DNA of 64,000 bases, from the NCBI GenBank assembly GCA_934155265.1, contig CAKPGU010000006.1, positions 16,604 to 80,603 on the forward strand, in the 5' to 3' direction. The DNA comes from an uncultured Clostridia bacterium. Its GTDB lineage: Bacteria > Bacillota > Clostridia > TANB77 > CAG-508. Both the position numbers and the translations under genes were made by a program. This document shows positions 60,463 to 64,000 of this stretch, in pieces. Each line of letters opens with the position of its first letter. Position 1 is the stretch's first letter. The notes under the pieces were generated by a model, which was not told the origin of the DNA, did no database searches, and worked only from the letters and a program-made list of their open reading frames with translations.

Positions 60463-60514
60463 AGATTAAAAAAAAACCGATTTTGTAGTTTTTATTTTAA
60501 TCTATTTTTTTTAT
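60463..60514 (+). promoter_or_regulatory. Attenuator-like terminator in the pyrG leader
   Basis: TAGATTAAAA plus AAAAAC pairs with GTTTTT plus TTTTAATCTA (16 bp, one bulge) and is followed by T8, ending about 10 bases before the GGAGGAG site of pyrG. Regulated readthrough would control CTP synthase. Confidence 0.65.
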
Positions 60515-60532
60515 TTAATAGGAGGAGAAACA

Positions 60533-62134
60533 ATGAACACAAAATATGTATTTGTAACAGGTGGAGTAGTATCAGGACTAGGAAAAGGAATAACAGCAGC
60601 ATCATTAGGAAGATTATTAAAAAATAGAGGGTATAAAGTAACAATTCAAAAATTTGATCCATATATAAATGTAGATCCAGGAACAATGAGTCCATATGAA
60701 CATGGAGAAGTATTTGTAACAGATGATGGAGCAGAAACAGACTTAGATTTAGGACATTATGAAAGATTTATAGACGAAAATTTAACAAAGAACTCAAGTG
60801 TAACAATGGGAAAAGTATATTCAAGTGTTATAGAAAAAGAAAGAAGAGGGGATTACTTAGGAAAAACAGTTCAAGTAATACCACATATAACAAATGAGAT
60901 AAAAGAAAAAATTTATAGCTTTGAAAATACTGACACAGATATAGTAATAACAGAAGTTGGTGGAACTGTAGGAGATATAGAAGGTTTATCTATAATAGAA
61001 GCGATTCGTCAAGTAGGATTAGAAAAAAATCCAGAAGATGTTGTATACATACATGTAACACTATTACCATACATATTTGGTTCAAATGAAATAAAATCAA
61101 AACCAACACAACATTCAGTAAAGGAATTACAAAGTTTAGGAATACAACCTAATATACTTGTTTGTAGAACAGAACAAGAAATTCCAGAAACTATAAAAGA
61201 TAAATTAGCATTATTTTGTAATGTTAGAAAAAGTAGTGTAATTCAAAACAAAACAGCAGATAATTTGTATGCAGTACCATTAATGCTTGAAGAAGAAGGA
61301 TTAGGTAGAGAGGTATGCAATCATTTAAGACTTGATAAATATGTGCCAGATAATAGAGAATGGCAAGAAATGATTGATAATGTAAGAAGTATTGGTGAGG
61401 AATCTGTAAATATTGCAATTGTTGGAAAATATATCAAATTAGATGATTCATATTTATCAGTAATTGAAAGTTTGCATCATGCAGGCTTTGCAAATAAAGT
61501 CAAGGTAAATATAAAATTAATAGATTGTGAATCAATAAATCCAGAAACTGCAAAAGAAAAATTGTCAGGATTACAAGGAATTATAGTTCCTGGAGGTTTT
61601 GGAAATAGAGGAGTAGAAGGAAAAATTGAGACAATTAAATATGCAAGAGAAAATAATATCCCATTTTTAGGAATTTGTCTAGGAATGCAAATGGCAGTTG
61701 TTGAATTTGCAAGAAATGTATTAGGATTAAAGGATGCAAATTCAGCTGAATTTGATGAAAAAACAACAAATCCTGTTATACATATTATGGATGACCAAAT
61801 AGGAGTGGATAAAAAAGGTGGAACAATGAGACTTGGAGCTTATCCATGTATAATAAAAGATGGAACTCTTGCTAAAGAGTTATATGGAACAGAAAAGATT
61901 TCTGAAAGACATAGACATAGATATGAATATAATAATGAATATAAAGAAAAATTAGAAGATGCTGGTTTGATTTGTTCAGGAACATCTCCTGATGGTAAAT
62001 TAGTTGAGATTGTAGAATATAGAAACCATCCATATTTTATTGCTGGACAATTCCATCCAGAATTAAAGTCTAGACCTAATAGACCAGCTCCATTATTTGT
62101 TGGTTTAGTTAAGGCTGCTAAAAGTATAATTTAG
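60533..62134 (+). CDS. pyrG: CTP synthase
   Basis: 533 residues. Amidoligase domain: KYVFVTGGVVSGLGKGITAA P-loop at the start, DPYINVDPGTMSPYEHGEVF and EVGGTVGDIEG. Glutaminase domain: GGFGNRGVEGK, nucleophile Cys in FLGICLGMQMAVVEF and HPE near the end (FHPELKSRP). It aminates UTP to CTP with glutamine and ATP. GGAGGAG precedes the ATG. A terminator-like hairpin in the leader suggests attenuation control. Confidence 0.97.
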   Translation: MNTKYVFVTGGVVSGLGKGITAASLGRLLKNRGYKVTIQKFDPYINVDPGTMSPYEHGEVFVTDDGAETDLDLGHYERFIDENLTKNSSVTMGKVYSSVIEKERRGDYLGKTVQVIPHITNEIKEKIYSFENTDTDIVITEVGGTVGDIEGLSIIEAIRQVGLEKNPEDVVYIHVTLLPYIFGSNEIKSKPTQHSVKELQSLGIQPNILVCRTEQEIPETIKDKLALFCNVRKSSVIQNKTADNLYAVPLMLEEEGLGREVCNHLRLDKYVPDNREWQEMIDNVRSIGEESVNIAIVGKYIKLDDSYLSVIESLHHAGFANKVKVNIKLIDCESINPETAKEKLSGLQGIIVPGGFGNRGVEGKIETIKYARENNIPFLGICLGMQMAVVEFARNVLGLKDANSAEFDEKTTNPVIHIMDDQIGVDKKGGTMRLGAYPCIIKDGTLAKELYGTEKISERHRHRYEYNNEYKEKLEDAGLICSGTSPDGKLVEIVEYRNHPYFIAGQFHPELKSRPNRPAPLFVGLVKAAKSII

Positions 62135-62140
62135 ATACGT

Positions 62141-62253
62141 AAAAAAGAGATATATAATTTTATCGTTTAACTGTGGACGCTCTGCTATTTTAAATTTGTT
62201 TTTAACAAATTTAAAACACCTTGTTAAACTTTAAAATTATATATTTCTTTTTT
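62141..62253. repeat. 113-nt three-stem imperfect palindrome between pyrG and groES
   Basis: Outer 22-bp stem (62141-62162 with 62232-62253, one G-U), middle GTTTAAC/GTTAAAC (62165-62171, 62223-62229) and inner 13-bp TTTTAAATTTGTT/AACAAATTTAAAA (62188-62200, 62204-62216). The unpaired left segment TGTGGACGCTCTGCTA is the only G+C-rich part. It may end pyrG transcripts. The rest of the gap to 62408 has a second small hairpin and A/T-rich DNA. Confidence 0.7.
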
Positions 62254-62261
62254 GAATTTAA

Positions 62262-62293
62262 AGGGCTATTATTAGCTTTTTGAGCTTTTTTCT
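62262..62293 (+). terminator. Small T-rich hairpin
   Basis: AAAGGGCTA and TAGCTTTTT pair imperfectly and a second TTTTTT tract follows. Confidence 0.4.
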
Positions 62294-62408
62294 TGTAATC
62301 TAAAATTAAAATTAAAATTGAAAAAAATAGTTGTTCTAAAATCAAAACTACTTGCATAAAATAATTTGAATGCAATTGTGAATATTATGTGAAATTTGAA
62401 TAAATGTA

Positions 62409-62437
62409 TTGACAAAGGATAAAAATGGGTATATATT
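62409..62437 (+). promoter_or_regulatory. groESL promoter
   Basis: TTGACA at 62409 and TATATT at 62432, 17-bp spacer, directly followed by CIRCE. Confidence 0.85.
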
Positions 62438-62438
62438 A

Positions 62439-62465
62439 TTAGCAGTCAAACAAAAAGAGTGCTAA
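62439..62465. promoter_or_regulatory. CIRCE operator before groES
   Basis: TTAGCAGTC, 9-bp spacer, GAGTGCTAA: one change from consensus (C to G at position 7 of the left arm), the same left arm as the hsp20 operator. Located at about +1, where HrcA blocks transcription. Confidence 0.93.
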
Positions 62466-62531
62466 TACAAAAATATTAACAATACAATTATTCTTTTACA
62501 AATTATTTTAAAGAAAGGAATGTGAGGAAAC

Positions 62532-62813
62532 ATGATAAAACCATTATCAGATAGAGTATTAATAAAAATGAAAGAAAAGGAAGAAACTACAAAAAGTGGA
62601 ATAATTTTAGCAAGTACAGCACAAGAAAAACCACAAATTGCAGAAGTAATTGAAGTTGGACCAGGAAGAATAGTGGACGGAAAAAGAGAAGAAATGGAAG
62701 TAAAAAAAGGTGATAATGTAGTTGTAAGCCAATATGGTGGAACAAAAGTAAAATATGAAGGTGAAGAATACATTATTATTAGAGAAGAAGATATATTAGC
62801 AATAGTTCTTTAA
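62532..62813 (+). CDS. groES: Co-chaperonin GroES
   Basis: 93 residues, IKPLSDRVLIKMKEKEETTK at the start, mobile loop with SGIILASTAQEKPQ and GPGRIVDGKREE later. It caps the GroEL cavity. The GTGAGGAAAC site precedes the ATG, and groEL follows after 42 bases. Confidence 0.97.
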   Translation: MIKPLSDRVLIKMKEKEETTKSGIILASTAQEKPQIAEVIEVGPGRIVDGKREEMEVKKGDNVVVSQYGGTKVKYEGEEYIIIREEDILAIVL

Positions 62814-62855
62814 AAAAGAAAAATTGTGTAAATTGAAAGAGAGGAGAAATGAAAA

Positions 62856-64000
62856 ATGGCTAAACAAATTAAATTTGGAGAAGATGCAAGAAAATCATTA
62901 TTAGAAGGTGTCAATAAATTAGCAGACACAGTAAAGGTTACATTAGGACCAAAAGGAAGAAATGTAGTATTAGATAAAAGTTTTGGAGCACCACTTATTA
63001 CAAATGATGGTGTGACAATAGCAAAAGAAATCGAATTAGAAGATAAATTTGAAAACATGGGAGCTCGTTTAGTAAAAGAAGTTTCAACAAAGACAAATGA
63101 TGTAGCTGGAGATGGAACAACAACTGCAACAGTATTAGCTCAAGCAATGATAAAAGAAGGAGTTAAAAATGTAGCTGCAGGTGCAGATCCAATGGCAATT
63201 AAAAGAGGTATTGAAAAAGCAGTTGATGGAGCAGTTGAAGAATTAAAAGAAATTACATCACCAGTTAACGGAAAAGAAGACATTGCAAGAGTTGCAAGTA
63301 TTTCTGCAAATAATTCAGAAGTTGGAAGTTTAATTGCAGATGCTATGGAAAAAGTATCAAAAGATGGAGTAATAACAATTGAGGAATCAAAAACATCAAA
63401 TACAGAATTAAACGTGGTAGAAGGAATGCAATTTGACAAAGGATATGTATCACCTTATATGGTAACAGATACAGAAAAAATGGAAGCAATAGTAGACAAT
63501 CCATACATATTAATAACAGATAGAAAGATAAGCAATATTCAAGAAATATTACCATTACTAGAAAATTTAATGCAATCATCTGGAAAATTAGTAATAATCT
63601 GTGATGATATTGAAAGTGAAGCATTATCAACATTAATATTAAACAAATTAAGAGGAGTATTAAATGTCGTAGCTGTTAAAGCACCTGGATTTGGAGATAA
63701 GAGAAAAGCAATGCTAGAAGATATTGCAATTTTAACAGGTGGTGAAGTAATTTCACAAGATTTAGGAATGGAATTAAAAGATACACAAATAGAACAATTA
63801 GGTAGAGCAAAACAAATAAAAGTACAAAAAGAAAATACAATAATTGTTGATGGATCAGGAGATAAAGAAGCTATTTCAACAAGGGTTAAACAAATAAAAG
63901 CTCAAATTGAAGAAACAAAGAGCGAATTTGATAAAGAAAATTTACAAGAAAGATTAGCTAAAATTGCTGGAGGAGTTGCAGTAATTGGTGTTGGAGCAGC
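62856..64000 (+). CDS. groEL: Chaperonin GroEL, 5' part
   Basis: About 381 residues before the right edge: AKQIKFGEDARKSLLEGVNK, LGPKGRNVVLDKSFG, the ATP-site DVAGDGTTTATVLA, and the apical-domain EGMQFDKGYVSPYM. The gene runs off the window. GAGAGGAG precedes the ATG. It folds proteins within a 14-mer cavity with GroES and is under the CIRCE-controlled promoter. Confidence 0.97.
   Translation, partial: MAKQIKFGEDARKSLLEGVNKLADTVKVTLGPKGRNVVLDKSFGAPLITNDGVTIAKEIELEDKFENMGARLVKEVSTKTNDVAGDGTTTATVLAQAMIKEGVKNVAAGADPMAIKRGIEKAVDGAVEELKEITSPVNGKEDIARVASISANNSEVGSLIADAMEKVSKDGVITIEESKTSNTELNVVEGMQFDKGYVSPYMVTDTEKMEAIVDNPYILITDRKISNIQEILPLLENLMQSSGKLVIICDDIESEALSTLILNKLRGVLNVVAVKAPGFGDKRKAMLEDIAILTGGEVISQDLGMELKDTQIEQLGRAKQIKVQKENTIIVDGSGDKEAISTRVKQIKAQIEETKSEFDKENLQERLAKIAGGVAVIGVGA

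Noticed and set aside
62141..62253. Self-cleaving ribozyme
   Set aside because: The unpaired segment has neither the hammerhead core (CUGAUGA and GAAA) nor twister or pistol signatures that I can recognise.

Overview
The window is a stretch of a low-G+C (roughly 28 % by eye), AGA/ATA-rich genome with strong GGAGG-type ribosome binding sites. The gene set (mreBCD, minC, spoIIE, a pdaB-like deacetylase, mecA, clpE, CIRCE-controlled groESL, DUF1836, family-4 UDG) points to a rod-shaped, endospore-forming, anaerobic member of Bacillota, class Clostridia. The species cannot be named from the sequence.

Layout. 1-7.1 kb: end of an M23 peptidase, mecA, radC and a cell-shape/division cluster (mreB, mreC, mreD, class B PBP, minC with no minD after it). 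7.2-12.5 kb: a small clostridial gene pair, spoIIE and uncharacterised membrane proteins. 12.7-18.5 kb: a WG-repeat protein, a tail-anchored unknown, acpS, tatD, a frameshifted REP-associated transposase (RAYT) flanked by its own palindromes, and a uracil-DNA glycosylase. 18.6-24.6 kb: a four-gene small-membrane-protein operon, a GltD-like oxidoreductase, a membrane-anchored Ca-repeat protein with a probable papain-like domain, and a predicted zincin. 24.8-33.5 kb: Nudix, GH13 amylase, phosphatase, J-domain protein, SDR, superoxide dismutase, then an ArsR/P-type-ATPase zinc or cadmium resistance operon with a visible operator. 33.7-39 kb: a VncRS/Vex-like ABC transporter plus two-component system; the ATPase gene has a one-base insertion in Walker A. 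39-49.3 kb: malQ, GNAT, an XRE regulator divergent from a 15-residue Trp-rich peptide gene, an orphan GHKL kinase, NTPase and phosphoesterase, and a 2.2-kb accessory insert (DUF4143 ATPase, ASCH protein, ASCH fragment) bounded by two copies of the pdaB leader; then pdaB and a tandem-OB SSB-like gene. 49.4-55.2 kb: a polytopic membrane protein, two pseudouridine synthases, S1 protein, winged-helix protein and an E2-like protein. 55.3-64 kb: tRNA-Arg(UCU), tRNA-Leu(CAA), clpE, pgsA, hsp20, pyrG, groES and the start of groEL.

Cross-cutting themes. Two dispersed repeat families lie against gene ends and starts: GGGGACACCC/GGTAAA palindromes (the RAYT family) and pairs of an ACCGGGTAC element, three of the four pairs exactly 41 bp apart. 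The RAYT-family repeat has been captured into the 3' ends of acpS and tatD, giving both proteins the same last eight residues (IFTIGDTH); spoIIE ends in a perfect 20-bp hairpin sharing its CATTAATGGTAA core. Protein quality control is well represented (MecA adaptor, ClpE, Hsp20, GroESL), with variant CIRCE operators before hsp20 and groES. The candidates most likely to be new biology are the Trp-rich micropeptide locus at 41.1-43.4 kb, the REP capture of gene ends, the leader-bounded insert at 44.7-47.0 kb with a covarying SD-sequestering hairpin, and the 113-nt three-stem palindrome between pyrG and groES.
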